NCBI GenBank assembly: GCA_964017065.1
Contig: OZ024787.1
Coordinates: forward strand, 8,417,899-8,481,898
Source: Haliclona indistincta
Lineage: Eukaryota; Porifera; Demospongiae; Haplosclerida; Chalinidae
Reading direction: 5' to 3'
Length of the DNA stretch: 64,000 nt
Shown here one piece after another: positions 32,148 to 44,481 of this stretch (positions within the stretch are counted from its first letter, which is position 1; each line of letters starts with the position of its first letter). The notes under the pieces were generated by a model that saw nothing but the letters and a program-made list of their open reading frames with translations, was not told the origin of the DNA and did no database searches. The translations under genes were made by a program, and so were the position numbers.

Positions 32148-35100
32148 ATGGCTACTAGCCTGAGCAAAATCACTCTTCTGGTGCTCAGCATCTCATGTCT
32201 ATGCTCAACAGAAGATGTCTACATTCAGCCGTCTGAAGGTGAGCACTGTCCTGATACTCCTTGTTACAACATCACTACCTTTGGGTTAATGGCCGATGAT
32301 TTTTCCAACTCTTTTGGCTTGGCTGTCTATTTCTTGGCAGGAACCCACTTGTTGGATCTTCAGGAACTAGTTGTGTTCACGAATTTGACTAATGCTGTCT
32401 TTGAAGGTGATGGGAGAATGGAGCAGGGCTTTCATGAGACTGTCTGGCAGTCTACAGTGGTCATCAAGTGTACTGAACACTCCAGTACTGGTATTTTACT
32501 TGCTAATAGCTCCAACATCACCTTCAGGTACATCACAATCACTAACTGTGGCGCTAAAATGATGATAGACTATTATAAGGTTTTTAACCCTTTATTGAAC
32601 ACCAGCCTTGGGTATTTCAATGTTGAAAATAGTATTGTCATCGATCATGTTTCAGTTCAGAATGGAACAGGAAGTGGTCTTTCGGTTTTAACGGATGGAG
32701 TTGACCTTACAATTACAAATTCTTCATTCGCTAAAAATTCTTTCAACGGTTCCTTAATAGTAGGCAGCAATCTATACATAGTGTATACAGAACCACTCGA
32801 CTGTAATCCTCAGAAAAAAATCTACAATGTAGATATTGTCGGCACAAATGTATCGTTTGGTTATTATAATGGATATGGTGATTTTACTTACGTTACAGGT
32901 GGAGGTCTGAGTATTACTATGTATCAAGGATCTTATGCTGTGGTCATAGTAATTGATTCTATCGTAGCATATGGCAATAGAGGATGTCTTGGAAATCTTG
33001 TCATCTTTGGCATTGCAAACGAGTTCCCCACTTTCAACTTGACCATCAATAATTTACTTAGTACTAAAGCTCAAGGTACTGCTTTGCAGATAGGTCTCAA
33101 CAGCGCTGGAGGTCATCATAGACAGTGCCATTTTAACCTAAACATCAGCATGATTATTCTCATCACAAATAGCAAATTCAATGAAAACAATAATAACGAA
33201 AACTGCTTTGCATTTAACACTTCATTAGTCTTGTTTGCTTTTGGTGGTGAGTTCACTTCAACAGTTGCGTTAGAGTCGACTGAAATTAGTCACAATATTG
33301 GACCTGGATTATCGTTCTCGGGTATTGCAAATATTGACCAATCAAGTCAACAAAATATTACGCTCTCAAACGTCACTGCTAATAACAACAGTCGGTCAGC
33401 TTTTCTTAACAATGTTGACACCATCATATATGAAGCATCTACAATAAGTGCTGTTTTTGTCACTAGTCTAGTACTGAACAATGTAAGCATTACCAACAAC
33501 AATATGACTGGACTATTTGTCTATCGCACTGCAGTAGTAGTGAATGGTACTTCAGTCTTCCACAACAACACTGGTATTGATGGAGGTGGACTGGCTGTGT
33601 ATGGAGAATCATATCTTGTGTTTAAAAATGATTCCTTTCTTAAATTTACCAATAACACTGCGAAGCAGAGAGGAGGAGCAATTTTTGTAGGAAACCTGCT
33701 GCAAATATTTCCTTGCTTCTTTCAATACTATCTTGCATCACTTCCTGAATCACCAAAAATATATTTCATTGGAAACAAAGCAGATACTGCTGGTAGTGTT
33801 CTTTATGGTGGTGATATTATGAATTGTAGTTTATTTAATTCCGAATATAAAAGTCAAAGAGTGTTAAAAAAGGCACTTGACTATTCAGCACAGACTGGTC
33901 CCTCAGTAATATCATCAGAACCTACTGATGTCTGCTTCTGTGATGACAACAACACAATAAATTGCTCTCAAACACAGCTAACAATGACAGCTTATCCAGG
34001 AGAAGAGATCAACATCTCTGTTGTTACCGTAGGACAAGTACATGGAGTTGCTCCGGCTATTCTTGAAATATATCCAAACTACGACAACAAGTTCCGCAAC
34101 ACTAGTGCCACAGACTGCAAAACAATTGAAATCAAACCAATAGATAGAACATACTCACTGAGAGTGCATAATAAACCACACAGCAAGTACTTGCACATAG
34201 AGTTTTATAACTGTCCAGTTGGATTTGAAATATCAAGCGTAACTAAAGCTTGTGACTGTCAAATGCTGAAACAAACATCAAAAGCCATAACATGCGATGT
34301 TACCACTGACACAATAAAACGAGATGGAGATGTCTGGATTGGTAATATCAGTGATTGTGTGATCGTGCACACTCCATGTCCTTTTGACTACTGCAACACA
34401 GCACAGGTCAGCTTCTCTCTCACTGATCCTGATCCCCAGTGTGCTCTCAACAGGACTGGAATATTGTGTGGCAGGTGTCTAGATGGGCTCAGCCTTGCTC
34501 TGGGATCTAACAGCTGTGTTCAATGCCCTCAATTCTCGTACCTTGCTCTGATCATTCCCTTTGCTGTTGCTGGGTGTGGTTTGGTAGCTCTTCTGATGGT
34601 TTTGAACTTGACAGTCTCCATTGGTACCATCAATGGTCTAATATTCTATGCCAGTATTGTCAAGATAAGTGAGAGCACTGGTATCTTCCTTCCTAATGGT
34701 CCTATTCCAGTACTGAGTCAGTTCATTGCTTGGCTCAACCTTGACCTTGGTATCGAAACATGTTTTTATTCTGGTATGACAGCCTATGCCAAGGTGTGGC
34801 TGCAGTTTGCATTCCCTCTCTACATATGGTTCATCATAGCCACCATTATAGTCCTGTGTCGCTACTCCACATGGCTGTCCAACAAGATTGGAGGCAATGT
34901 AGTGCAAGTACTTGCTACTCTCATCTTGCTCTCATTTACAAAGATCTTCCGTACAGCCGTTCTAGCAATCAAGTTCAAAACATTAGGTTGTGTTAATGGA
35001 AATGCAAATACTAGTGTAGTATGGTACATGGATGGTAATGTTCCATATTTATCACCGAAACATGCAGTACTAATGGCAGCAGCTGTGTTGTTTCTACTTC

Positions 35101-35723
35101 TTGCTGTTCCCTACACACTTGCTCTACTGTTTGATGCTGTGATTGAGAAATATCTGACAAGAATTAGGTACTTTCGTAATCAATGGATCAAGTTCAAGCC
35201 TATTGTTGATGCTTATAATGGACCTTACAAGGACAATTGTCGATTTTGGACTGGTCTATTGCTCCTGGTTCGTATGGCGTTCACTCTTGTCTCTCTTCAA
35301 TTGGATACGTATGCTGCATTGATATTTATCACAACCAGCACTAGTGTGCTGCTTTCTGTAATGATATTCTTTGGGGGTATCTATCAAAAGAAATATAGAA
35401 ATTTTTTAGAGTGGTCGTCCTTATTTAACTTGATTCTATTGTCAGCTATTTACGGTGCATTGAATGGAAAATCAGATGCACAGCAAGTGGCCACTATCAT
35501 CAGTGTAAGTTTCGCTTTCATCATTTTTCTTGGAGTCATCACCTTTCATGTGCTGGTTCGTGCTAAAATGATTGTCATTTTGGAAAGGTTTATTGAAAAA
35601 TTCCATTGTAAAAATGAAGAGACTCGAAGTCTACTGGATCCTAACGAAGAACACGTGCACCAAAATCTCGAGCAACCGACTTCCTCAGATGTGTGGTTAA
35701 AGAGAGAAACCCTGATATTTTAA
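32148..35723 (+). CDS. C6: intact beta-helix/polytopic receptor-like protein, 1191 aa
   Basis: Signal peptide MATSLSKITLLVLSISCLCST. The conserved N-terminal block carries local changes (CPDTPCYN, ILLANSSN). Variable ectodomain with many NxS/T sites. GGGLAVYGESYLVFK near 479, VCFCDD near 598, Cys module with CPVGFEI, CPFDYC and CGRCLDG. Membrane region from about 796, including FWTGLLLLVR near 1033. Tail with ETRSLL, ending KRETLIF. It is the intact sister of C5: the two share ectodomain blocks such as HRQC and the NKPH-KYL-IEF stretch, and the same QLDTYAALIFITTS segment. Predicted cell-surface protein; ligand unknown. Confidence 0.9.
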   Translation: MATSLSKITLLVLSISCLCSTEDVYIQPSEGEHCPDTPCYNITTFGLMADDFSNSFGLAVYFLAGTHLLDLQELVVFTNLTNAVFEGDGRMEQGFHETVWQSTVVIKCTEHSSTGILLANSSNITFRYITITNCGAKMMIDYYKVFNPLLNTSLGYFNVENSIVIDHVSVQNGTGSGLSVLTDGVDLTITNSSFAKNSFNGSLIVGSNLYIVYTEPLDCNPQKKIYNVDIVGTNVSFGYYNGYGDFTYVTGGGLSITMYQGSYAVVIVIDSIVAYGNRGCLGNLVIFGIANEFPTFNLTINNLLSTKAQGTALQIGLNSAGGHHRQCHFNLNISMIILITNSKFNENNNNENCFAFNTSLVLFAFGGEFTSTVALESTEISHNIGPGLSFSGIANIDQSSQQNITLSNVTANNNSRSAFLNNVDTIIYEASTISAVFVTSLVLNNVSITNNNMTGLFVYRTAVVVNGTSVFHNNTGIDGGGLAVYGESYLVFKNDSFLKFTNNTAKQRGGAIFVGNLLQIFPCFFQYYLASLPESPKIYFIGNKADTAGSVLYGGDIMNCSLFNSEYKSQRVLKKALDYSAQTGPSVISSEPTDVCFCDDNNTINCSQTQLTMTAYPGEEINISVVTVGQVHGVAPAILEIYPNYDNKFRNTSATDCKTIEIKPIDRTYSLRVHNKPHSKYLHIEFYNCPVGFEISSVTKACDCQMLKQTSKAITCDVTTDTIKRDGDVWIGNISDCVIVHTPCPFDYCNTAQVSFSLTDPDPQCALNRTGILCGRCLDGLSLALGSNSCVQCPQFSYLALIIPFAVAGCGLVALLMVLNLTVSIGTINGLIFYASIVKISESTGIFLPNGPIPVLSQFIAWLNLDLGIETCFYSGMTAYAKVWLQFAFPLYIWFIIATIIVLCRYSTWLSNKIGGNVVQVLATLILLSFTKIFRTAVLAIKFKTLGCVNGNANTSVVWYMDGNVPYLSPKHAVLMAAAVLFLLLAVPYTLALLFDAVIEKYLTRIRYFRNQWIKFKPIVDAYNGPYKDNCRFWTGLLLLVRMAFTLVSLQLDTYAALIFITTSTSVLLSVMIFFGGIYQKKYRNFLEWSSLFNLILLSAIYGALNGKSDAQQVATIISVSFAFIIFLGVITFHVLVRAKMIVILERFIEKFHCKNEETRSLLDPNEEHVHQNLEQPTSSDVWLKRETLIF

Positions 35724-36282
35724 CAATTTGTATCATTGTAAGGCACTTGTGAATGTTTATTTTGTAGAAAATCTAGAGATCATTATGCAGTAGCTATTGT
35801 TAGGATCCTATAACTTTATTAGAAAACTTTCTTTTGCAAGTAGAGTGTTATCATTAGAGGTGTACAGTAGTTAATACAATTACATGTATGTCAATCAACG
35901 TGTACAATAGTCTAAACAGGAGCGCATAAAAGGATTGAGTGTTGAACTCAATGGAAATATCCAAATATAAACTCCACCGCGCTAGTGCGGCGCACGTGAG
36001 ACTGTGATTTTAAAACTGTTTGCTACGGTGTTCCACACAAAGAGAGGGAATGATTGTGTGTTTGACATTTTGCTTGATTTTTCTAGAATCATTTGTGCTA
36101 GAGTTATGATTTATATATTATTATTTTTGATCCTCTATCCTTACTGAATCTTATACTTCATATGGCTTCTTGTCAGATGACACTCACGTGACAGAAATTT
36201 GAAAGACAGGCAGCCATTTGGAAAAACATGTTAGGGAGCGAATCTCAGGGACTACTGGTAGTTAAGCTCTGTTATCGCTGCA
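35724..36282. other. 3' flank of C6
   Basis: AT-rich sequence without a supported gene. Confidence 0.4.
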
Positions 36283-36416
36283 TCAGATGCTTAACTGTTG
36301 CTTAGATGCTTAACTGTTAACTGCTAACTTAACTGTTAACTGTTGCTCAGATGCTTAACTGTTGCTTAGATGCTTAACTGCATCAGATGCTTTTACCTCA
36401 GATGCTTAACTGTTGG
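36283..36416. repeat. Tandem gatgcttaactgtt repeat
   Basis: Irregular tandem array of agatgcttaactgttgctt and taactgttaact variants. No coding role. Confidence 0.7.
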
Positions 36417-37330
36417 CAGCGGGATTGGTCCCAATCAGTGCTACATCGGCGGCAGAGAGCAAAACTTGATCGCCAGGAAACTGTCCCGCACAATAAAATT
36501 TGTGCTTCATTTTGTATATTGCTGCAAGTCACAATCTGTTTGTTAGTCATAGCTAGTGTTGTCTGTTAGTCAAAAATTGATCTTTCAATTTCGGTAAACA
36601 AAGTTAGAAACTTGACTAAAATGAGCGGTTGAAAAATAATTTTATTCAGTGCTTTGCACTGCATCAAAATATGCACTTAGTTATGTTAGCTGATCACTTT
36701 GTCGCATTATGATGGTTACGGCGTAAGTTAACATGTTCGCAGACGGTAACGTCGTGCAGCGGCGCACGCGCACCTTCGTACACATGCAATACCTACGTCA
36801 TGTGCGTGAACTTCCGGGCGGATCTGTGCACATTGCCTTTAGCGGTGTATATTACGGTTATTACCGTTAGCAGCAACACAGTTTTCAGGCACTCTATAGG
36901 GCAGCTATACTACCGATGGACCAGTTCTAACTTCATAAGGTGACCTAAATCACATCAGTGCACACTTACTATGATAGGCTACAGTAGCAAGTCCTGTCAC
37001 CATAGTCCTGAAACAATCTCGTGTATGATTGCAGCTATTACAGCTAACCAGGCCAGTCATGTTTAAACAATAAACTGCATGGAGCCTGGTGTATAGATTA
37101 TGGATACTTGGGTCTCTATTAAGCACTGCAATTTTCATGCAGAACAAATTACTATATAAGCCGGATGCGTGGTAGGATCACTTACACGTCCCATCACAGC
37201 CTAATGTGCGTTTTTTGACTCCCATGTCAAAGCATGCATTGCTTAAATAAGTAAATGGTTCACAATCACGAAAGTATACAAGCAAATATTGCACTGTGTG
37301 ATAAGACAACACCACTTTGTAGTAGTAGTA
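36417..37330. other. Intergenic
   Basis: No supported gene. CpG-richer patches (about 36720-36830) interrupt AT-rich sequence. A TAG/GTA trinucleotide run just before 37331 is the target of the next element. Confidence 0.35.
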
Positions 37331-38339
37331 CAGTGCTTACAGCCTAAAGAGGGCACTCATCTGATTATTGAATTTAGTCTACAAAACTTTCTACATCGCT
37401 ATTTCTATTGCATTAATGCAGATTGCAACTTTGACCATGAGAAAATGCAAGACACACGATGCTCTACAGCTATCTCCCATTGAAGCTAATACAATAGCGC
37501 CATGTTTGTGACATCACTACAATTTGTACGACGTCACGACGAACCACACCTACGACACAGCAGCCACTGTCTAGCGCCACAACGAGGCTTGGCGGTTATT
37601 ATTTCCTAGAGCTTAGCTAGTATCTATGCTGCAGAAGCACGCTTAAGAACGGGCAAAGCGCAAAACACAGATTTTGATCGGCGCCATTCTTGCCGCTCGA
37701 CGGTGCTCGGCGGCGGCGCAGCGCACGCAGAAATGCGTAATCGATAAACGCTCATATTGGATGAATATCATTATAACACGGCAGAGAGTCGAAGTGACAG
37801 CTAAAAGTTGGTGTTCTCGACGACCGCGTTTGCGCATGGATGGACGTATCACGCTGGTTTAAAAACTAGTGAAAACTACAAGTATTCAGCTATCCATATA
37901 TCAAGTGGTTTTTCTTAACTCGCAAAGCTGTTGAATTCTCAGCTTAAAGCAATTTTCAACTCAAAAACACTAAAATTTCTGTCCTTTTTGGCTTCCTACA
38001 TTAGCATGGATCAAAGATAAGCCTCCAAACTTTGTGAGATGAACAAAGACCTACCTTACAATCAAACAGTAAATGGTTTTTGCTTAACTCAAAACAGCAC
38101 TAAAATGCTGGCTTAAAGGTCATTTGCAATTGGAAGGTGTCAACTTGTATCACTTAAACATTATTATTTTCAGAACTACATAGAATTACTATTTGTAATT
38201 TGACTAACATAGGCAGAGAGGATCATTCTACACTTACACCAACTTTGGAAGCAATAGGTCCCAGAATAATGTTTTTACAACAAAATATGTACTGAGTTGC
38301 TAAAATCAGCTGAGTGCCCTCTTTAGGCTGTATGCACTG
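37331..38339. mobile_element. TIR element of 1.0 kb inserted in a TAG microsatellite
   Basis: A 29-bp inverted pair with one mismatch lies at 37331-37359 and 38311-38339 (outer bases cagtgcttacagcctaaaga). Both sides are flanked by TAGTAGTAGTA, so the target was a trinucleotide repeat and the duplication length cannot be fixed. The interior includes a GC-rich block (about 37500-37860) with a minus-strand short frame starting MAPIKICVLRFARS. No transposase recognised. Confidence 0.7.
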
Positions 38340-38674
38340 TAGTAGTAGTAGTATAGTAGTATTACTGAGATGTCACAACTTGATAGCTATACTGCCATAT
38401 ACGGTACTTATATAAGTGTTTACTCAATGGTCAACAGTATATTATCGTATGAATTGTGTATGCAGAATAAGAATTCTTAGGGTCCTAGGATATCATGTAA
38501 CAAAACATCGGACAAAAATGTCATCATTTGCATACAGTAGCTGCATTGGAACTCACTAGACAGTAAACAGTGTACTTTACTTTCACTTGTAATGATAATA
38601 GTTACGCATAATAATATGTTTGAATTTTTGTCAAACAATAATCCTAGGTTGTGGTCTGAAGGTAGTCAGTAGTC
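38340..38674. other. Upstream region of C7
   Basis: AT-rich. An aatcctag acceptor followed by gt ends at 38647, 27 bp before the C7 ATG. Confidence 0.4.
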
Positions 38675-41600
38675 ATGACTGCTAACAACTTCATTCTTCT
38701 TCTGGTGCTCGGTACCGTATGTCTATGTTCAACAAGAGATGTTTACATTCAGCCGTCTGAAGGTGATCACTGTCCTGGTACTCCTTGTTACAACATCACT
38801 ACTTTTGGGAAAATGGCTGACAGCTTCTCCAACTCTTCTGGCTTGGTTGTTCATTTCTTGGAGGGAAATCACTTGTTGGATCTTCAGGAACTAATGGTGT
38901 ACAAGAATATGAATAATTCTGTGTTTGAAGGTGATGGGAGAATGGAGCAGGGCTTTCATGAGACTGTCTGGCAGTCTACAGTGGTCATCAAGTGTACTGA
39001 GCACTCCAGTACTGGTATCGCTTTTGTAGATAGTTACAACATCACCTTCAGGTACATCACCATCACCAACTGTGGGGCTGATATAAACTTTCTTGCTCCA
39101 AAACTTTTCAGAAAAGGAAACAACCAACACTTTTGCAATGTTAGCTTAGGTTACTTCTCAGTTAGTGACTTTACTGTAGACAAAGTTTCAGTTCAGAATG
39201 GATCGGGGAGTGGTCTTCTTGCTGTAATGAAGGGGTCTGATCTGACTATTACCAATTCTTCATTTATTCGTAACGAACAAGTATCAAATTGCTCAGTGGG
39301 AGGGACTATCCTAGTCTACTATATCGACCCATTAGATTGTGTATTTCAAACACCACCGTACAAGGCACTCATCGCTAGCACTAATGTCTCATTTGGAAGG
39401 ATCAAGAATGATACTGAGGGTGGTGGTCTGGCTATTATTATGTCTTCAAGGACCTACAGTGTGGACATAGTTCTTGACCATGTCATAGCTTACAGGAACA
39501 ATGGATCTCGTAGTGTTTGGATCGTCTCTGAATCTGTTGACACGCTCTCTTACAATTTGACCATCAACAACTCACTTATTTCTTATGGTCATGGCTTGGC
39601 TGTAGGCACTTTTCAGGATACTAGCAATGTTGTGTTCAAACATGAGTGCAGTAAAAAAATTTCAGCTGATTCATTCATATCAATTGCCAATAACAAAATA
39701 ATGAACAATATAGCTGATGGTGAATATGAAATTATGTTTCAAATTGTATTTACAGGACTCAAGCAGTTGCCAAGTATCAGAATAGAATCTACAGATATTC
39801 TAAACAACCAGGTTTTTTTAAGTGCGTTTAATGTTTTGTCTTTCGCATACCAAAGACCACAACTTCATGTCAGTCTTGTTGATGTAACAATTAGCAACAA
39901 CAGCCTTACTGAGCAAGGAGACTCTTTTTATCGACCTTCTGCACTTCGCGCATTTTCTGTCAATACGTTAACCTTGAACAACGTGAGCATTACCAACAAC
40001 AATATGACTGGACTGTTGGTATTTGAAACTGCCGTTGTTATCAAAAACAATACTACAGCAATCTTTCACAACAACACTGGTGTTGATGTTGGAGGTGGTC
40101 TGATCATGATTGATGACTCATATCTCGTGCTCGAAGACCATTCCTTTATTAATTTCACACAGAACAGGGCAGAAAATGGAGGAGCAATATATGTTGAAAA
40201 CAATGGATTGACACAATCAGCGTGTTTCTATCAAATCTCTGACTACATGCATCCAAAGTCAACTAAAGTTTACTTTTTTGACAACCAGGCATCAGAAGCA
40301 GGAACGGCTCTATTCGGTGGTAAAATTTGTTGTGAATTGTTTAATACCCAATTTTTTTCAAGTAAACAAATATTTGAGGAAATTTTTGACTATTCAGCAC
40401 AGACTGGCCCCTCAGTAATATCATCAGAACCTACTGGTGTCTGCTTCTGTGATGACAACAACACAATAAACTGCTCTCAGACACAGCTAACAATGACAGC
40501 TTATCCAGGAGAAGAGATCAATATCTCTGTTGTCACGGTGGGTCTAAAGAATGGAGTTGCTCCAGCAATTCTTCAGATACAATCACTGTTAGATGAGGGA
40601 ACCACTGTCCGTAAAGACGAGCTGTATAACACCAGTGCTATGGAATGCACAACGATTGCATTTACAGCACTTTATGATAGTTATGTATTAAAAGTGCTCA
40701 ATATGGACGACCACATATTGTTGAATGTATCATTGTCTAAATGTCCTCTTGGATTTGAGGTATCAGCCAAAACCAAAGCTTGTGACTGTGAAGAAGCCTT
40801 AGAACAATCAGTTTCCAACATCTCGTGTGACGCTGCGACTAGCACAATATCGCGAAAAAGAGGTATCTGGATTGGTAATATCAGTGATTGTGTAATACGT
40901 TCAAATTGTCCGTTTGACTACTGCAATACAACTCAGGTCAGCTTCTCTCTCACTGATCCTGATCCCCAGTGTGCTCTCAACAGGACTGGAATATTGTGTG
41001 GAAGGTGTCAGGATGGGCTCAGTCTTGCTCTGGGATCCAACGACTGTATTCAATGTCCTCAATTATCGTACCTTACTCTGATCATTCCCTTTGCTGCTGC
41101 TGGGTTTGGTTTGGTAGCTCTTCTGATGGTTTTGAACTTGACAGTCTCCATTGGTACCATCAATGGGCTCATATTCTATGCCAGTATTGTCAAGATAAGT
41201 GAGAGCACTGGTGTCTTCTTTCCTAATGGTCCTATTCCAGTACTGAGTCAGTTCATTGCTTGGCTCAATCTTGACCTGGGTATTGAAACATGCTTTTACC
41301 ATGGAATGACAGCCTATGCCAAGGTGTGGCTGCAGTTTGTATTCCCTCTCTACATATGGTTCATCATAGCCACCATCATAGTCCTGTGTCGCTACTCCAC
41401 ATGGCTGTCCAACAAGATAGGAGGCAATGTAGTGCAGGTACTTGCTACTCTCGTCTTGCTCTCGTTTACAAAGATCTTTCGCACAGCCGTTCTCGCAATA
41501 AAGTTCAAAACATTAAGTTGTGTTAACAGAAATGCAAACACAAGTGATCCAATTGTAGTATGGTACATGGATGGTAATGTTCCATATTTATCACTGGAAC

Positions 41601-42265
41601 ATGCAGTACTAATGGCTGCAGCTGTGTTGTTTCTACTTCTTGCTGTTCCCTACACACTTGCTCTACTGTTTGATGCTGTGATTGAAAAGTATCTCACAAG
41701 AATTACATTCTTTCGTAAACAGTGGATCAAGTTCAAGCCCTTTGTTGATGCCTACCATGGACCTTACAAGGACAAGTGTCGGTTTTGGACTGGTCTATTG
41801 CTCCTGGTTCGTATGGCATTCACACTAGTATCACTGTCTACAAATCCTTATACAACGTTATTGTTCATCACAACCAGCAGCAGTGTGTTGCTTTCTCTGA
41901 TGGTGTTCTTTGGCGGTATATACGAAAAGAATCATTTTAACATCACGGAATGCTTGTCCTTGTTAAACCTGTCTCTATTGTCTGCTATTTATAACACTTG
42001 GTACGAAAATTTGAATGTACAGCAGGTGGTCACTATCATCAGTGTGAGTATTGCTCTTGTCGCGTTTACTGGAATTCTGTTATTTCATGTCCTTCTTCGT
42101 GCGAAGAATGTTGGATTGTTTAGAAAGTTTATTCTAAGTAAGAATTTTGGACGTAAGAATGATTTGGAAACCGTGAATCTGTTGAAAAATGATGATCATA
42201 AGCAGCTTGTGCAACCAACTTCCAGTGATGTCTGGATGACAAGAGAATCCCTCATTTATTCTTAG
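38675..42265 (+). CDS. C7: intact beta-helix/polytopic receptor-like protein, 1196 aa
   Basis: Signal peptide MTANNFILLLVLGTVCLCST. Family block with CPGTPCYNITTFG and a changed strand (LMVYKNMNNSVFEGDG). Highly divergent ectodomain from about 140 to 470. Helix rung GGGLIMIDDSYLVLE near 472, VCFCDD near 590. Cys module with a shortened segment (SDCVIRSNCPFDYCN, where other copies have IVHTPCPFDYC). Membrane region from about 797. Tail ETVNLL, ending TRESLIYS. The loop after membrane segment 4 (KFKTLSCVNRNANTSDPIV) is nearly identical at DNA level to pseudogene C5, although the ectodomains differ greatly. Predicted functional surface protein. Confidence 0.9.
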   Translation: MTANNFILLLVLGTVCLCSTRDVYIQPSEGDHCPGTPCYNITTFGKMADSFSNSSGLVVHFLEGNHLLDLQELMVYKNMNNSVFEGDGRMEQGFHETVWQSTVVIKCTEHSSTGIAFVDSYNITFRYITITNCGADINFLAPKLFRKGNNQHFCNVSLGYFSVSDFTVDKVSVQNGSGSGLLAVMKGSDLTITNSSFIRNEQVSNCSVGGTILVYYIDPLDCVFQTPPYKALIASTNVSFGRIKNDTEGGGLAIIMSSRTYSVDIVLDHVIAYRNNGSRSVWIVSESVDTLSYNLTINNSLISYGHGLAVGTFQDTSNVVFKHECSKKISADSFISIANNKIMNNIADGEYEIMFQIVFTGLKQLPSIRIESTDILNNQVFLSAFNVLSFAYQRPQLHVSLVDVTISNNSLTEQGDSFYRPSALRAFSVNTLTLNNVSITNNNMTGLLVFETAVVIKNNTTAIFHNNTGVDVGGGLIMIDDSYLVLEDHSFINFTQNRAENGGAIYVENNGLTQSACFYQISDYMHPKSTKVYFFDNQASEAGTALFGGKICCELFNTQFFSSKQIFEEIFDYSAQTGPSVISSEPTGVCFCDDNNTINCSQTQLTMTAYPGEEINISVVTVGLKNGVAPAILQIQSLLDEGTTVRKDELYNTSAMECTTIAFTALYDSYVLKVLNMDDHILLNVSLSKCPLGFEVSAKTKACDCEEALEQSVSNISCDAATSTISRKRGIWIGNISDCVIRSNCPFDYCNTTQVSFSLTDPDPQCALNRTGILCGRCQDGLSLALGSNDCIQCPQLSYLTLIIPFAAAGFGLVALLMVLNLTVSIGTINGLIFYASIVKISESTGVFFPNGPIPVLSQFIAWLNLDLGIETCFYHGMTAYAKVWLQFVFPLYIWFIIATIIVLCRYSTWLSNKIGGNVVQVLATLVLLSFTKIFRTAVLAIKFKTLSCVNRNANTSDPIVVWYMDGNVPYLSLEHAVLMAAAVLFLLLAVPYTLALLFDAVIEKYLTRITFFRKQWIKFKPFVDAYHGPYKDKCRFWTGLLLLVRMAFTLVSLSTNPYTTLLFITTSSSVLLSLMVFFGGIYEKNHFNITECLSLLNLSLLSAIYNTWYENLNVQQVVTIISVSIALVAFTGILLFHVLLRAKNVGLFRKFILSKNFGRKNDLETVNLLKNDDHKQLVQPTSSDVWMTRESLIYS

Positions 42266-44481
42266 TGCATATTTACTTTAAAATTATTTCTTTTATCTTT
42301 TGTTGCTTCTCAACACAAATATTTTGGTATCTGTATACAGTTATGTTCATGTATAATGCTGGCAGTCTAGAATCACTGGACTGGACCATTCGATTGGACT
42401 ACTTAATTGCCTCATGAATAATGTATTTTTATATAAAAGACGAGTAACTGTTGAGCGTAGAAGCTGAGATAGAATAATTTATTTAGGAATCCCATTCTAA
42501 GTTAGTAACATCTAGAATGATATTGCCTTAGCCAAATTAATTTGGAAAAGTTTAAGAACAACTGCTGAAACACTCATAATGATCAGTAGCACACCCATAT
42601 GATTTACTCACAATCATTAAAAGCTGATAGTTGTTAGATGCACAATGATATGGTTATAACTAGTAAACAAACGTATGCAAGAACATTTTCAACAACACAC
42701 AAATAGAAAAAGCTCACAATGATAATGCTACTGGTAGCTTGGCTTGTCTCTGGAAAGAGAAATGCTCCGGTCAACACCAATATAGGTGTTTGGACAGCAC
42801 TTGTCTACAATTATCGGTTTTAATTCAATATTAATGCTGTGCTTGCATGCATGTACATGAAATAATTATTATTTAACTGTACTGTCAATACATTATTACG
42901 TATGCACATGTGCTCAGATGACTCTGAATCATTGGTGGGTCAAGCTACAATAGGATATACCTTGCAGGACTGGAGTTAGAACAAAATCAGTTAGCCGCTT
43001 CTGAGAATGCTCTCTCAATCATATGATGCACTAATAATTATAGATGAGAGCTGGACAGGCTAAGAGCTAGACCTATATAGTTTGTACAGAGAAGTCGGAG
43101 AGAGAAGAAGAGATGGATGGATAGAAGAGAAACTTAGGGAAAGGGGAGAGGGAGGTACATGCATGTGTGAAAAAGAGGAGATTTAGAGAATTTACCTATT
43201 TCACAGCAGAGTGGTGATCCTACATGAGCCATATTCACTGGTTCATCTCTGCTAGTTTTGAAAGACTCAAGACATTATAAGGTGTTTTATAAAATTGATA
43301 ACAATAATTTATTATTACACGCTGGTATACATTTAATTACACAATAGACATTTTTGTCAGTTTCTCTTACATTTTAACTCTTGCCATAACTGGTGTTCCT
43401 ACAATAATTACTGTGTCAAGTTGATACTCATACTTCTTTATTACTGTACTAGCTCTGTACTCATGCAGTATGAGTAATGTTGTTACAATTCATTTTCATC
43501 AGAGTTTATCATGGTTATCCATAGAGTTTATCATGGTTATCCATTATCAGTCTTGATGCAGCATTGCAAAGCGATGCATGTTCATGTTTAGTGACGAGAC
43601 CAGCAGGACACAATCCACAAGAGCAGTTATATCAAAGGCCCAGTTCGTAAAGGTAACCTTCCAGTCTAAATGTATGTGTATCTGAGTCTAGACATTGACA
43701 GTACTTTATTAAATGGCGTTTCCTGTTTCAACAATAAACTGCTACCTAGCTACTTGTAGCTTTCTTGCCGTGTTAAGAATCTTTTGTTAAGCATAATCCA
43801 TCATTGCATTTTTCTGACAGCATGAGAGGTTTGGTTTAATATCATTAGAACCAAACTAGCTATTTGCTTGTTTTAAAACAGCAATGCTTGCACAAATACA
43901 ATCAAGAAAGTAGGCAAGCTGTCAGCACTACAATATAATGATAAGATAATACAATTGGGTACAATGTGATATCAATAACAAGTGCATGAGTACCAACAGT
44001 GAGCACACTGCGACCATATATGGTACGTAAAATGAAAGCTCATGCTCATCAGTTGAGTAGAGCAATTATTATGCCTCGGTGGGTGGAGCCACTGGCATAC
44101 GGTAGTCGGTTTGGTTGTGTGTGTTCGCAATGCTGACCTCAGCAACCGCTTGCTACTAAGCGGTTGGTACGTAAGTGATTACTAATGTTCATCAGTTGTG
44201 ATTAAGATAGAGCAATTATTGCGTAAGGAGAAGAATCATCTCATTGAATAATAAACAAATTCATTATACTGATTAATTTTTGAATTGCCACAGCATAACT
44301 AAAATCAATAATGTATTGAGGTACAATAAGATTTGATGAGTGACAACTTAGTCAACAGGAACACAATTATACATCCGTTGCTTTAATTTCACTCTAGCAG
44401 TTATGTATAAAATTTCATCTCATGTAAAATTTACTGATTTTAGGTGGTGGTATCAAAGGCTGAGCTATGCAGTCAGTAAGC
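42266..44481. other. 2.2-kb intergenic region between C7 and C8
   Basis: No supported gene. A purine-rich GA stretch lies near 43080-43200, like those after C8 and C9, and a copy of the dispersed repeat at 3.9-4.06 kb lies at about 44070-44160. A ctgattttag acceptor followed by gt ends at 44443, 38 bp before the C8 ATG. Confidence 0.4.
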
